Part shown: positions 18,299 through 28,074 of the stretch, piece by piece
How the letters are laid out: each line of letters begins with the position of its first letter
How positions within the stretch are numbered: the stretch's first letter is position 1
From: Tritrichomonas musculus
Taxonomy: Eukaryota; Parabasalia; Tritrichomonadida; Tritrichomonadidae
Direction: 5' to 3'
Assembly: GCA_039105265.1 (NCBI GenBank)
Contig: JAPFFF010000064.1
Span: 558,001 to 622,000, forward strand
Length of the DNA stretch: 64,000 nucleotides
Program-made: the position numbers and the translations under genes
Notes under the pieces: generated by a model
Database searches by the model: none
Told to the model about the DNA's origin: nothing
What the model saw: only the letters and a program-made list of their open reading frames with translations

Positions 18299-20379
18299 GC
18301 ATTCAGATATAAAGGAAATTGGGTTGTCGATTTAGAATCAGTAAGCTATTCATACAAGCCTGAAGTTTATGATGAATATTGTATACCGAATATGAATTAC
18401 GTAACAAATAATTATGCATTGAAGACGGATATACCAGAAGTACTCAACAATAGTGAGTTGCAATTGAACCTAAAGGAACAATTATCAGACGAAATGTTTC
18501 AGAAATTGATGGCTGAAGATGTTAAACCGTTATCAGCTCAAGCATCAATGTGTTTAACAAGTATGGCGGCTAATGAAAGTCTTCAATCGGCTTTGGATTC
18601 TTGTGCCGAACGATATGTTCCAAAAGATGATTTGAAGAATTACATCACGAGAGATAATTTGAATGTATCAACTGAATACACAATTGAAATCAAGACATAT
18701 ATGTTTCCTAATATATGTCCAGTACCAGAAGAATATGAAGAAAACGGAATGGATACATCTCACGTTTTACCGTTCAAAGAAGGAACACATTTGGTTGGTT
18801 ATAAAGTAGACAATAGTGGTAATATATTCCATTTTGATATCAGATTCAAGACAAATGAATTATTAGCTGATGATGAATATAACGTTAAACAACATGAAGC
18901 TGAAGGATTTGAAAGTGAAGGTGAGTATTTTGAATTAGTGTGGGATGAAGTTAGTGGAGCAATTTATGATAAATATCAATACCTTCCGATAACAATAACA
19001 TTAGCAGAAACAGAAGAAAGATTAGCATTGAAAAGTGAGATTCCAGAGATTATTGATAAAACAATTACTTTCAATCAAGAATTAGAATTATATTATGATG
19101 AAGGTAATAGTATTAATTGATGTATGATGGATCAGATCAATCACTTAATCTTTATTGTAAAGAATTTAAAATATTCAATACTAAACGATATGACAATTTG
19201 TGTATTGATTTATTATTTGGTCTTGATAGTAAAATGAATATTAAATTACACTATGATTATTCTTGGCTTACAGATCCTGATAGAACAGGATTTACACATA
19301 CATCAAATTTATCTGTTGGTGATACTAAATTTATAACTTTCATAAGAAGTCAAAATAAAAGTAAAACAGATAGTACAGATATTATTAATACTTTTACAAC
19401 TACATTTGAAGATAATATTAGTGTTTTTGTTAATGATTTACGAAAAACAGAAACTGATAAATATTTAACTGAATCAGAATGTGATACTAAATATGCTTTG
19501 AATTCAAATGTTATTACAGAAGAACAACTAATAAAAAAATGTGCAATTGATTGCGGTCCATTTACGGAGGGTGCTGATATATCAATTCATTATCTAAAAA
19601 TTATAAATAACGCAATTAAACTGGAATACGTAGTCGGAAATCATGCAGAAAGAAATGAAATAAGAATATTATTCTATGATACAGCTGCAAATCCCCATAA
19701 CATAGTAATATTATTATATCAAAGAACTATATATTTTGATAATTTCCAATATTCAGCGTATTATGAAGAAATTCTTGATTTATCATCAGGAAGACCACTT
19801 ACATATAGTGTCCCAATGGCTGAATATAATTGGACAACTACTCAAGAATTATTAGATGCTAGACAAATATATTCAAGACAAATCATGGTACCAGCATATT
19901 TAGCAAAATTCAAGGCTGCTATTTACGGTACGCAATCAAACACAACAATCACACATTACTCACCGATTGAATCATCAATGAACTCTGTTAATGATTTCGT
20001 TATAGGTTCTCCAGTGTACATGACAGGTAAGGTTTACAAACATGTTGGTGATGAATGGAAACCATCAACAGCTGATGATACAACTGATTGTATTTGTAGT
20101 GTCAAGACATCAGGAACATGGAAAGAATATGTCGGTATATGTGTGAGAATCGATGACAAAAATAAATGTATAACATTTGCAAGTCATGGTGATTATCTTG
20201 TGAAAGTCAATGATTCATCATGTTATGGTATCGGGGATGAGGTGTTTATCGATAATGAAGACAATAAGCTGAAAGTTCTTTCAGGTGAGACAGCGATAAC
20301 ATCAAAAATAAAACGTATGACTGTTGGAATCATTACAAGTATCATTGATGAAAGAACATTAGCTGTATTCAAAGAGTAA
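18299..20379 (+). pseudogene. Fibre-like gene of element B, 5' end removed by insertion, frameshifted
   Basis: The frame is open from the first base after the family-A terminus (A-F-R-Y-K-G at 18299) through 19120, so the first ATG at 18392 is not a true start. The 5' part must lie beyond the inserted element. At 19118-19120 a TGA ends the frame, and a second frame (from 19120) runs to 20379. The text on both sides reads as one protein, suggesting a one-base slip. Features are ALKSEIP and ALKTDIP spacers like those in 48182-51211, and a strand-rich C-terminal domain (VGICVRIDDKNKCITFASHG, then IKRMTVGIITSI). A virion fibre remnant is inferred. Confidence 0.72.
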
Positions 20380-20385
20380 ATCAAA

Positions 20386-21024
20386 TCAAATCAAATCATG
20401 TTGATGTTTGAATCTATTAATATATACGCTAACTTTTTGATTATTTATATCGTTCATTGAAATAAATTCATTGCCTGATTTATTTGTATTGATATGAAGA
20501 ATTTTATAAATATTATCAGTAATCTTTGCATAAAAAATGTCTTCATTATTAGTATCATCATGATAATAATAATACGTGTTTTCTTCAAATTCTTTCCTTT
20601 CTGTCTTTGTTTCATAGAAATCAATAACAATTGCATCATCAGGTATGTCATCAATGAATTCATATTGAATACCTTTATAATTTGATTTATTTTTATTATT
20701 CTCTGAACTTGATACAAATCGTAAATTATCAACATGATAATCAGTTTTGATTCTATTCTTATGGTCGACTTGTGGTAGATTATTAGGGTTTTAAATAAAT
20801 TGCTTTGCTACAAGAATATGTTTATAATATATTTTGTTATTTAGGTTTACACACGGATAAACATTTTGTCTGTATTCACCTTCAGCTATTATTTTTCCTG
20901 TTTTCTTATTCTTGATGTTATAAGGGAAAGTTGTTTGAATTTCATAATCACTTTCAAAACCTTTCAAAGGTTCAAATTCAGCTTCAGCATTTTCAATTTG
21001 TGTTTGTTCAGTTGGTTGACTCAT
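20386..21024 (-). pseudogene. HNH homing endonuclease with single nonsense codon
   Basis: From the ATG at 21024 the frame gives YEIQTTFPYNIKNKK and KHILVAKQFI, then TAA at 20791-20793 exactly where relatives have Pro in QFIPNP. The same frame continues with NPNNL, a VDHKN core, NLRFVSS and the complete C-terminal domain to TGA at 20386. With one codon changed it would be a 213-residue protein equivalent to 11343-11948 and 42445-43047. The stop lies before the HNH core, so the truncated product would have no nuclease. It lies just downstream of the polymerase gene, as the family-A HNH gene does. Confidence 0.85.
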
Positions 21025-21030
21025 TTATAA

Positions 21031-21038
21031 CAAAAATA
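21031..21038 (-). promoter_or_regulatory. TATTTTTG start-proximal box
   Basis: On the minus strand TATTTTTG lies 6 nt before the ATG at 21024. The same box precedes many family B-E genes. Confidence 0.4.
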
Positions 21039-21073
21039 AAAAATTGATTTTTAAAATAAAATCATTTAATTGT

Positions 21074-24000
21074 TTAATGATTCTCAATGAAATAATCCTT
21101 TGCAGTGAAACCATTGACATAAGGACAACAACAATGATTTGATAATACCAACATTTTCGAATGAGCTGCTGTTAAAGCATTTTTGATAACAGTTATTTTA
21201 CTCATCAGTTGTGAATTCATTTGAAGGTTTATGTTCTTTCCTTTCATTATTGTTTGTTTTTCAATGACATTTTTGTAATCACTTGATTTGATGTTGTTCT
21301 TCTTCAATGATATACCTTTGAGCTTTAATGAAATTGTTTTGTCATCACTCCAAATCGTATAACACTTAGCGCACAAAGCAACTTGATTTGCTCCAAACTT
21401 TTCTACACAACAACCGAGAATCTTTTTCTCATCATATACGTCATTTATTGCAGGATTTGGCATGAAGCTATAAATGTGTTTGTCATAAAATGTTTTGTCT
21501 TTGATGACGTAATCAAACAACTGGTCAATCGGTTTATTCATATCACCAGCGATTGACATGTAAAGGCTGTCTGTATCGACCGAGTTGAAATGAATTTTAT
21601 TAATGTCAATGCATTTGTATAGAAAGTCATAAAGGAAAGTCAAATACCAATATTTCGCATTGTCTAATGTCCAAAATGATTCCTGAAGACATGTATTACA
21701 TTTGAATGAATGAGGTTGTGATTGTATCAAATAACAATCATTTGACAATTTACATCCATTGCGATAAGTATCGGATGCAATCAATTGAAAGGCTTTATTT
21801 TTATCAACAATTCTGACTTTATTAAAGTTCTCTGAATTCATACCGTCATATCCGTAAGATCCGTTCATGCTAATCTTGTAAAACTTTTCATTACCTTTTG
21901 TCTTTCCTGACAATATATCTTGACGCTTCTTCATAAACTCACAAACAAATTGATTGAATCCGTCATGAGCTTCATATAAACTTAAGCTCTTAATGTCATC
22001 AACAATAAGTCCGTGGTCAATTAAAAACCATAAAAGGTAATTCGAGAACGTCATAAAAGTTCCGCATGTATCAAGCAACATTGTCAGCTTTCTTGTTTCT
22101 TTATCTGCTGAATTCAGTTTATTGTCTTTCATATATTTGTACATATAACTTCCAATCGTTTGTTCATCATTCATTATATTGATATTTCTAAACACAGGGG
22201 GAAAGTTAATCAAATCATTAATTTTATTCTTTGGACATTTCAATTTGACTTCAGCTTTGAATATAAACTCAGGGTTTGCATCAAATCGCTTCTTTGATTG
22301 AATGATATTCATTGCAGCATTGAACACCTTTTCATTCTTGTTTCCTTGTTCATCATAAACATCAAAGCGTTTTATAAATGAACCTGGCATGTACATGATT
22401 CCTCCGTGATAAGGATTAAATGAATGTTTTACTGAACTGAATGATGAAGGATATAATGAATTGAAATCAATACCAGCTACATGTGAAACTGTGTTTGAAG
22501 TGTCATAGCTGATGATTCTGTCATTGACGGCATCATATTTGAGTTTATTGATTAATGTTTGACCTCTGATGTTCACTCGATGAAGTACATTTGATAACCC
22601 TCCCGTTATATTCTCTCTCAAGTTGTAGTATTCTTTTTCATCAGTTATGAGTGTTGGCAGATGATGGAGCTTGCAGAATTTTTTCAATTGTATTTTGGTT
22701 CTTGTTATCTTGTCATCATCACGTTGTCTCAAACGATTACATTCAGCACAAGCCAACAAACAGTTATCAATCTGATGTCCTTTGTTGTTATCTATTCTGT
22801 CAAGAGTTGGTTTGTTGGTATGAGTGAAGTGTTCACCACATAAATGACATTTACCCGTTTCATTTGATTCATACAATTTCATGAATGCATCAAAATCCTT
22901 TTCACTAACACATTTTGATATATCGCGTTGATTTTGATTGGATTGGTTATGCTTCATGTCTTGCTTTCTATAGTTATCACATTTATTTAACCACCATTTC
23001 ATTGTTGGTTTGAATGTGTTTGATTTATTGATGATTTCATAGTCGTTCTTAGGATTGAAATCTTTGTAAGCAAGAGCATATTTGATACATGAAGCGTTCT
23101 TTGACAATGAAAGATTACTTATCAAATCAACTTTATATTCAGCATTCATTTGAATAAGGTTGTCAATCGGTTTAATCATCATTTCAACATCATTGTCATT
23201 GTATGATAACAGGTAATCCCAACGTGTTGCAAACCTCTTTGAATCAATCAAATACTCTTCATAATCAGCTTTAGTTAATGGATTCTTTTGATTGAGATAA
23301 CTGTAGAAGTCCTCATATTTGAATGGTTCACTCTTTGACAACACTTCATTATAATTATCACTGTTGATTGCTTCATAAGGAAAGACACCTTTCGAACTGT
23401 TAGATATACCGCCAAAATCGATTCCAAACTGTTTGAGTGTTCCTCCAGCAACAAATGCTTGTGCATCAATGAATCGTAATCGAATGGGATACTTTGATGA
23501 TTTCAATATGAATTGTTTCAATGATGAAGCAGTTCCAATCATTCCGCTATCGATAGACCAATGATTTTTAATCAATTGCTCTTTAAATAAGTTTGAATCA
23601 AATCGTGATGAGTTAAAACCGAACACTGTTATTGTTTTCAATGATGTATCTATTTTATTGAGTTCTTCTTCCGATTTATCTTTAATAAAGCTCTTCAAAT
23701 GATTCAACTTATCAGCATACACATCACAGCCAGCAACAAATAACCAGTCAATCCAATTAGCTATGAAGTCATTTGTTCTTATATCAAAGTTCTTTGTTAT
23801 CAATCCTTTATCAAGCTTCACACATGATGAAACACTCAAAGGAATCAATCGAGCATTAATAACTGATTTATCACTGACTTTCTTTTCAATCTTTTGCTCC
23901 ATTGTTTCAAAATCATAAGTGATATAATGAATTGTTGGCTTCCATTCAAGTTCATATGAAAGACAATACAAATAAACAGGATTGTTTAAAATGTGTGGAC

Positions 24001-25633
24001 AATATGGCAAAGCTTCTCGTGAAGGTATGAAATCCTTTTTGAATTTACCTCCTAGCTTCTCACATTTATCTACATGTCTGTTGAATCTGTCAATATTGTG
24101 ATTTCCTTTGTGAATGTATGAACCACAATGAGGACAAATATGAATATTTGTTAATGCTTCAGCATTGGTGATGTACATGATGTGAAGTATCTTATCCTTT
24201 GAATACAACAGGGCTGAAAACGTTTTATTGTTATCGTCAGTGTTATGCCATTGGTCTTGAATATCATAAATATGTTTCTCTTTCTCATATTCATAAATGT
24301 TGACATTGATGTTATGCTTCTTCGCTGATTCTTTCATTTCTTCAATCGTGATTCCTTTGAACGAGTTGATGATTTGATTTGCTTCTTTTGTAGGTTTAGT
24401 TGAATAAGTTATTCCGTGGTCTTCACATAATATTTTCTTTGCTGCTTTGGTTCTGTCGGATGTATTATATTTTGTTTTCTTTTCATCTTTGTTTTGGTTT
24501 GTTAATTCAGGTTTTGTACAACAAGCAAGGAAACGATACCAACATAAACAATCATCAACGTTATCAATAATGATATATTTATTTTTGCCAAACAATTCTG
24601 AAACCTCATCAATCTTTCCTGTTATCTTAACTACACGAGAGATTGTAAACGAAACAGACCAAACGATACATAATTTGATGTTTGAAGCTGTGGTTTCATA
24701 TTCATGAATCTTTGATTCAATATACAGTTTAATTTTATCAACATCTTTACTCTCTCTAACTATTATTGGAATTGATGATTTATAATTCTTCCATTTGATA
24801 TCACTTGCCTCATATGTATATCTTTCACTTTCATTCTTTGGTGGTATTTCAAATATGCCTGTCAATTGAAAATATATTTTGAACGGTTTCACTTCTTGTT
24901 TAAATACTGTTTCAGTCAAATATTCATTGATGTCTTCAATTGATGATACACCGTTTTTGTAATATATTTTGATTGGTTCTTTACTGTCTTCATCTAATCG
25001 TTCAACCTTTTCACTATCATTTGGGAATTGGTCAATGAAATGACTGCATGCTTCAACTGCTTCATCAAAGTTCTCAGGTTCATTGATTATGAAATATGAG
25101 TCATGTTTTGAATGAACACCTTTATAGCCAAACTTTTTGAGATATTCAATTAATTCAGCATTTTCATTGTTAAATCGAATGTCTTCATATCGTTGAGGCT
25201 GTTTGTTTGTCTTTGGTGGTAATGGTCTCAATAATATATTTTCAGATTTGATTAATTGAAGGGCTTTGTTGAGTGCATCATGAGCTATTTTAATATTGTC
25301 CTCGATTTGTTTTTGTTTTAGTTTTTGTTCATCATCTTGTTCTTCTTCTTCAAATTGTTCCTCTTCCTCCTCTTCTTCTTGTTCTTCTGCTTCTCTTTTC
25401 ATTCTATTAACGAAATCTAATATTGATATGTCATCTATTCTATTACCTTCATGTTCTCTAAAACCGAATGAAGTTAGATAGTTTTCTAAAATGTTTTTGA
25501 AGTGTTTAACATCATAATCACTAGGTTTAGATGTTGATAAGCGAGGTTTTAATTGAAGTTCATTATTGATATACCTGATTTGTTCAATAACAAATGATTT
25601 GGTATCTTTTCTATAGTAATAACGAGAACTCAT
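21074..25633 (-). CDS. polB: Protein-primed family B DNA polymerase with OTU-like, zinc-finger and HNH domains
   Basis: 1519 residues. Exonuclease motifs are YDFETME (about 571), FNSSRFDSNLF (about 673) and YNDNDVEMM (about 810). Motif A is DFNSLYPS (about 1056), motif B KISMNGSYGYDG (about 1257) and motif C VDTDSLYMS (about 1353), followed by KLKGISLKK. Between Exo III and motif A, about residues 928-967, sits a complete HNH-type module: CHLCGEHF, LDRIDNNKGHQIDNCLLACA and ECNRLR. The N-terminal part has an acidic Glu-run (about 90-105), DDCLCWYRFLACC (about 358) and ILHIMY (about 484), matching the Cys/His domain of the family-A polymerase. A finger CPHCGSYI with a following H-x3-C lies at about 498-522. 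The frame is intact. Length exceeds the family-A enzyme because of the HNH module and a longer N-terminus. Confidence 0.96.
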   Translation of the reverse strand: MSSRYYYRKDTKSFVIEQIRYINNELQLKPRLSTSKPSDYDVKHFKNILENYLTSFGFREHEGNRIDDISILDFVNRMKREAEEQEEEEEEEQFEEEEQDDEQKLKQKQIEDNIKIAHDALNKALQLIKSENILLRPLPPKTNKQPQRYEDIRFNNENAELIEYLKKFGYKGVHSKHDSYFIINEPENFDEAVEACSHFIDQFPNDSEKVERLDEDSKEPIKIYYKNGVSSIEDINEYLTETVFKQEVKPFKIYFQLTGIFEIPPKNESERYTYEASDIKWKNYKSSIPIIVRESKDVDKIKLYIESKIHEYETTASNIKLCIVWSVSFTISRVVKITGKIDEVSELFGKNKYIIIDNVDDCLCWYRFLACCTKPELTNQNKDEKKTKYNTSDRTKAAKKILCEDHGITYSTKPTKEANQIINSFKGITIEEMKESAKKHNINVNIYEYEKEKHIYDIQDQWHNTDDNNKTFSALLYSKDKILHIMYITNAEALTNIHICPHCGSYIHKGNHNIDRFNRHVDKCEKLGGKFKKDFIPSREALPYCPHILNNPVYLYCLSYELEWKPTIHYITYDFETMEQKIEKKVSDKSVINARLIPLSVSSCVKLDKGLITKNFDIRTNDFIANWIDWLFVAGCDVYADKLNHLKSFIKDKSEEELNKIDTSLKTITVFGFNSSRFDSNLFKEQLIKNHWSIDSGMIGTASSLKQFILKSSKYPIRLRFIDAQAFVAGGTLKQFGIDFGGISNSSKGVFPYEAINSDNYNEVLSKSEPFKYEDFYSYLNQKNPLTKADYEEYLIDSKRFATRWDYLLSYNDNDVEMMIKPIDNLIQMNAEYKVDLISNLSLSKNASCIKYALAYKDFNPKNDYEIINKSNTFKPTMKWWLNKCDNYRKQDMKHNQSNQNQRDISKCVSEKDFDAFMKLYESNETGKCHLCGEHFTHTNKPTLDRIDNNKGHQIDNCLLACAECNRLRQRDDDKITRTKIQLKKFCKLHHLPTLITDEKEYYNLRENITGGLSNVLHRVNIRGQTLINKLKYDAVNDRIISYDTSNTVSHVAGIDFNSLYPSSFSSVKHSFNPYHGGIMYMPGSFIKRFDVYDEQGNKNEKVFNAAMNIIQSKKRFDANPEFIFKAEVKLKCPKNKINDLINFPPVFRNINIMNDEQTIGSYMYKYMKDNKLNSADKETRKLTMLLDTCGTFMTFSNYLLWFLIDHGLIVDDIKSLSLYEAHDGFNQFVCEFMKKRQDILSGKTKGNEKFYKISMNGSYGYDGMNSENFNKVRIVDKNKAFQLIASDTYRNGCKLSNDCYLIQSQPHSFKCNTCLQESFWTLDNAKYWYLTFLYDFLYKCIDINKIHFNSVDTDSLYMSIAGDMNKPIDQLFDYVIKDKTFYDKHIYSFMPNPAINDVYDEKKILGCCVEKFGANQVALCAKCYTIWSDDKTISLKLKGISLKKNNIKSSDYKNVIEKQTIMKGKNINLQMNSQLMSKITVIKNALTAAHSKMLVLSNHCCCPYVNGFTAKDYFIENH

Positions 25634-25725
25634 TTATGATATAATTAAAAAATCAAATTATTTGAATTTTGAAAAAATGTTAAATCAAAAAATAAAAAAT
25701 ATTTCGAGTTTTTTATTTCATTGAA

Positions 25726-26076
25726 ATGTCTGAGTTAAGAGAAATAATAAAACACATTGAAGAAATACATAAATTACTTTTGATATTAGAATCAAAACAA
25801 GAAGTAAGTGAAGAAGAAGAAACAAATGAAGAAACAAATACAGAAGCAAACCATAAAAGAACGCGTTCAATATTCAATTCATCAAAGTTCTTGAACAAGG
25901 ATGAACGTGAAAAAGTTTTAGAATTCCTTGATGATAAAGTAATGAATGATATAAATAAGTTGCCAGGACACAAAAGGTGTTCATATACACAAAGCTTATT
26001 GAAAGACAAATTGAAGTTAAATGTATCATCATATATGATTAATAGATTGTTGGCATTTAAGAACAACAAAGAATAA
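25726..26076 (+). CDS. Small protein with conserved C-terminal domain, unknown
   Basis: 116 residues: an N-terminal helix (IIKHIEEIHKLLLILES), an acidic Glu/Thr linker, then RSIFNSSKFLNKDEREKVLEFLDDK and SSYMINRLLAFKN. The last part has the feel of a helix-turn-helix. The paralogue at 29938-30444 keeps the C-terminal domain but has a different linker and an Asn/Asp-rich tail. It is divergent from the polymerase, with starts about 90 bp apart. A DNA-binding or replication-accessory role is possible; no terminal protein gene is otherwise evident. Function unknown. Confidence 0.65.
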   Translation: MSELREIIKHIEEIHKLLLILESKQEVSEEEETNEETNTEANHKRTRSIFNSSKFLNKDEREKVLEFLDDKVMNDINKLPGHKRCSYTQSLLKDKLKLNVSSYMINRLLAFKNNKE

Positions 26077-26099
26077 AAATATCATTTAATTAATTTGTT

Positions 26100-26107
26100 T
26101 ATTTTTG
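26100..26107 (+). promoter_or_regulatory. TATTTTTG start-proximal box
   Basis: TATTTTTGGTTTAAAATG: the box lies 7 nt before the ATG at 26115. The second gene copy has the same arrangement at 30468. Confidence 0.45.
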
Positions 26108-26114
26108 GTTTAAA

Positions 26115-26360
26115 ATGAATAGTGCAATTAAAGGTTTGAGTTGTGATACATCATCTTTACACGCTCAGTTTCGAATAGTTAAAGATAAGATATTCAATGA
26201 ATGTATGAATTCTGAAGATGATGCATTAAACGGAAAGTTTGATAAGATGATTCACATATTGTCGATATATAAACAACTATTTGATGATATTGAATCAATC
26301 AAAATACAATTAAGAGCTATTGATGAACGTATCAAATCAGCTGAACAGTTGACTTTGTAA
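26115..26360 (+). CDS. 81-residue helical protein, family B
   Basis: 81 residues, almost entirely predicted helix: NSAIKGLSCD, then HAQFRIVKDKIFNECMNS, FDKMIHILSIYKQLFDDIESI and AIDERIKSAEQ. Heptad spacing in the second half suggests a coiled coil. The paralogue at 30482 differs at a handful of residues. The protein at 46038-46355 starts similarly (Ser/Thr, Ala, His, Ser-Ala-F) and also has an acidic middle, so it may be the family-C counterpart. No function is recognised. It lies between the small unknown gene and the Cys-protein, all on the same strand. Confidence 0.7.
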   Translation: MNSAIKGLSCDTSSLHAQFRIVKDKIFNECMNSEDDALNGKFDKMIHILSIYKQLFDDIESIKIQLRAIDERIKSAEQLTL

Positions 26361-26423
26361 ATGAATCATTGAATGACTCATCATTGATTGGTTTTATTTT
26401 TACCTAAAACGAATAACTTTAAT

Positions 26424-26993
26424 ATGAATAAAGCTCGAATTCTATCGTCAGAAAACGATGCATCAGTTAAGCAGGAACAATCAACCAGTATTAATATAAA
26501 CATCAAACCAAAGCAACCACAACCAGTTGAATATCCATCAGTTCAACCATTACCACAATCATCTCAAGCCACAAATTTTACTATTCCTCAGATGAGTGGA
26601 GTATATCAATCACAGCATCCAACAAACAACGTTTCCCTAGAAAGAGGTATCAGTGATATAGGAGCTGATATAACAGAACTTGAAACCAAAAACAAATTTC
26701 TTGAGATATTGTTATCAATCTATGAAACAAATCCGATAAAAGTCAATGATTTATTGATTTGTCATTCAAATACATTAATGGAACTCATCAAATTACTAAC
26801 ACAAGCTGATAAAGTTGAATTGATTGTCAATGATGATTGTTCGTGCAATGGTTGTGTTTCTCGTTCCAAATATCTTTTGATTGATAGGATTTTGGTGTAC
26901 AAAAATAATGAATCAAATGACTTGAAATACAAATATAATAGCATTTATACAGAACTCATTAGACACAACATTTCATTGAAAACATGTATTTAA
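26424..26993 (+). CDS. Conserved Cys-containing protein (KARILSSEN family), copy 1
   Basis: 189 residues from MNKARILSSEND. An in-frame ATG at 26388 is less likely, because MNKARILSSEN aligns with the start of all relatives. The N-terminus is followed by a Gln/Pro-rich linker (IKPKQPQPVEYP). The conserved C-terminal domain has LETKNKFLEILLSIYETNP, NTLMELIKLLTQADKVELIV, C-S-C-N-G-C and the tail RHNISLKTCI. The duplicated copy at 30782-31357 is nearly identical after residue 10. A C-x-C-x2-C cluster hints at metal binding. Core Maverick gene, function unknown. It is directly followed by the membrane peptide and the ATPase. Confidence 0.82.
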   Translation: MNKARILSSENDASVKQEQSTSININIKPKQPQPVEYPSVQPLPQSSQATNFTIPQMSGVYQSQHPTNNVSLERGISDIGADITELETKNKFLEILLSIYETNPIKVNDLLICHSNTLMELIKLLTQADKVELIVNDDCSCNGCVSRSKYLLIDRILVYKNNESNDLKYKYNSIYTELIRHNISLKTCI

Positions 26994-27003
26994 AGACTAA
27001 TAA

Positions 27004-27135
27004 ATGATATATGAAATATTAGTTGTTTCATTATTAACAGGTTTATTTTTAGTGAAGATTGTTGAAGTATCTTTAATGATGCCTTACAAAGAACCAGAAC
27101 TCAGTGAAGAGATAAGAACAAAAATGTATTCATGA
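27004..27135 (+). CDS. Small membrane protein between Cys-protein and ATPase
   Basis: 43 residues. The first 22 (IYEILVVSLLTGLFLVKIVE) form one hydrophobic transmembrane segment. A short acidic tail PELSEEIRTKMYS follows. It starts 10 bp after the Cys-protein stop. The copy at 31368 is nearly identical, and the family-C element has a clear homologue at 54825-54974 with tail PELTDELRRTLYA in the same position. Conservation of size, position and tail across diverged elements argues that this is a real gene. It may be a virion membrane or viroporin-like peptide; that is inference. Confidence 0.75.
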   Translation: MIYEILVVSLLTGLFLVKIVEVSLMMPYKEPELSEEIRTKMYS

Positions 27136-27159
27136 AGAGCTTTAACGAAAACTAAAGAA

Positions 27160-28074
27160 ATGAAACGTTTCATGAAACCGACGCACTTTAATTATAAAGA
27201 GGTTTTATTTTCTAATAGCTCTGATTATGATGATGACCAAATGAGTTTTGCATTTGAATATGAATCATTCAAGCCAACAGTTAATGAAAAGACATTTAAT
27301 ATTGATGATGAGATGACCAAAGCCTATCAACGCAATGAATCAAAAATAAAAAACGAATCAATCAGACCAATCGCAAACGGTATTTATTCATATTACAATT
27401 CATTGAACATACTCGTTGGTCAACAAGGTAAAGGAAAGAGTCATATAATGCTACGAGATGTTATTCAAATGTCTCGAATGAAGAACGCTGGCTTTCATTT
27501 AATTGTTTATGTATCACGAAACGGAACAATCAATGACGCAACATTCGAAAGCCAACGCGAATTGATACAGCTACCAATAAAAACTGTTGCTGACAGCAAT
27601 GCTGAAGAATATCTTAAACAACTTGATTTATATAAAGAATTGTATAACAAATATTCATCAACACCAAAAATAGTAATCGATGAAAAGAAGTTAAACGATA
27701 TGTTTGAGTTTCTTCATATCAATAAACTAGGTCAACCGAATAAACCGCTAAATACTATCATTCTTTGTGAAGACTTCTTGAAATCGAAACTAATTAAATC
27801 ATCCTATTTTATCAATACCATTAGTCAGCTTCGACATAAGAATCTAATCATATTCGTTAACATCCAGTTCTTCAAAGCTTTAACAACAGAATGGAAAAAT
27901 AATGCAACATCATTCTTCATCTTTAGTGGTTATTCACGACAGAAACTTGGCTACATATATCAACAAGTTCCATTCCCAATAGAGTTCGAAGAGTTATGGA
28001 ATCGATACAGAACAATGAAAGCACATCAATTCGTTTTAGTCAATGTTCGAACTAATAACCTTTCATTCATCTAA
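27160..28074 (+). CDS. Genome packaging ATPase, family B copy 1
   Basis: 304 residues. An N-terminal acidic region (1-60) precedes ANGIYSYYNSLNILVGQQGKGKSHIM with Walker A at about 86-94. NTIILCEDFLKSK gives the Walker B-type strand (ILCED, about 200). LRHKNLIIFVNIQFFKA follows as the clade's sensor-Q strand. The size and arrangement match the Polinton FtsK/HerA-like ATPases, with Cys-Glu-Asp in place of the more usual D-D/E pair. It is 97% or more similar by eye to the copy at 31524. Its 3' end overlaps the convergent YDYIN gene by 12 bp. Confidence 0.9.
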   Translation: MKRFMKPTHFNYKEVLFSNSSDYDDDQMSFAFEYESFKPTVNEKTFNIDDEMTKAYQRNESKIKNESIRPIANGIYSYYNSLNILVGQQGKGKSHIMLRDVIQMSRMKNAGFHLIVYVSRNGTINDATFESQRELIQLPIKTVADSNAEEYLKQLDLYKELYNKYSSTPKIVIDEKKLNDMFEFLHINKLGQPNKPLNTIILCEDFLKSKLIKSSYFINTISQLRHKNLIIFVNIQFFKALTTEWKNNATSFFIFSGYSRQKLGYIYQQVPFPIEFEELWNRYRTMKAHQFVLVNVRTNNLSFI

